A stretch of DNA of 6,143 nucleotides from the NCBI GenBank assembly GCA_028704125.1, contig JAQVLM010000213.1, positions 1-6,143 on the forward strand, in the 5' to 3' direction. Below are positions 6,023 through 6,143 of this stretch, piece by piece; positions within the stretch are counted from its first letter, which is position 1; every line of letters starts with the position of its first letter. Origin of the DNA: Opitutales bacterium. GTDB lineage: Bacteria > Verrucomicrobiota > Verrucomicrobiia > Opitutales > JAFGAQ01. Below the pieces are notes generated by a model that did no database searches, was not told the DNA's origin, and was given only the letters and a program-made list of their open reading frames with translations. A program made the translations under genes and the position numbers.

Positions 6023-6143
6023 ATGACTGATTCACAAGACATTGACCTGGGTCTTCAGGACACATCTTCCTCCGGTGCGAAACCCCGTAAGCCCTCTACG
6101 CGCAGACCCAGAAAACCTCGTGTGGAATCATCCGCAGCAGAAG
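6023..6143 (+). CDS. rho: Probable transcription termination factor Rho, N-terminal start only
   Basis: From ATG 6023 there are 40 codons open to the right edge. The visible peptide begins MTDSQDIDLGLQD, then becomes rich in Ser, Lys, Arg and Pro (residues 15-40, with PRKPSTRRPRKPR at 21-33). This fits the disordered, basic N-terminal extension seen before the Rho RNA-binding domain in several phyla. No Rho domain is within the window, so the call rests on this composition and on the position just after coaE, an order I associate with Verrucomicrobiota-like genomes. Rho is a hexameric RNA-dependent ATPase that ends transcription. Other proteins with basic tails, such as ribosomal or DNA-binding proteins, remain possible. 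No Shine-Dalgarno is seen before the ATG. Confidence 0.55.
   Translation, partial: MTDSQDIDLGLQDTSSSGAKPRKPSTRRPRKPRVESSAAE

Overview
The window looks like a piece of a free-living bacterial chromosome with a moderately high GC content. The best taxonomic hint is the right edge, where a complete dephospho-CoA kinase gene (coaE) is followed by a short, basic, disordered N-terminus that fits an extended transcription terminator Rho. I associate the coaE-rho order and a GH38-like sugar gene next door with Verrucomicrobiota/PVC-type genomes, but this is inference and not proof. No phage, transposon, CRISPR, rRNA or tRNA signal was seen.

Layout from left to right. (1) Positions 1-1020, minus strand: the first 340 residues of a PLP-dependent beta-eliminating lyase of the tryptophanase/tyrosine phenol-lyase family, cut by the left edge. 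(2) Positions 1021-1295: a divergent intergenic region with two interlocked perfect inverted repeats. (3) Positions 1296-2339, plus: a membrane transporter of the bacterial bile acid:sodium symporter-like (YfeH/SBF-like) family. (4) Positions 2355-2888, minus: a small FMN nitroreductase-family protein, convergent with the transporter and only 15 nt away. (5) Positions 2889-3043: a second divergent intergenic region with a plausible sigma70-type promoter and a tandem 8-bp repeat. (6) Positions 3044-5257, plus: a 737-residue glycoside hydrolase family 38 (alpha-mannosidase)-like protein. (7) Positions 5258-5338: a short gap with a 9-bp direct repeat and a 24-codon open frame whose stop overlaps the coaE start. 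(8) Positions 5339-5929, plus: coaE. (9) Positions 6023-6143, plus: the start of a probable rho gene, cut by the right edge.

The genes do not form one obvious pathway. The left part combines amino acid catabolism (lyase), solute transport and flavin redox chemistry in separate divergent or convergent units. The right part is a plus-strand run in which a carbohydrate-related gene is followed by housekeeping genes. The most notable point is that two enzymes keep a recognisable family fold but have changed key active-site residues. The GH38-like protein appears to have lost three of the four zinc ligands while keeping the nucleophile-position Asp. The lyase keeps its PLP lysine but has Leu where the family has a cofactor-contacting Arg. 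None of the six gene starts has a clear Shine-Dalgarno sequence.
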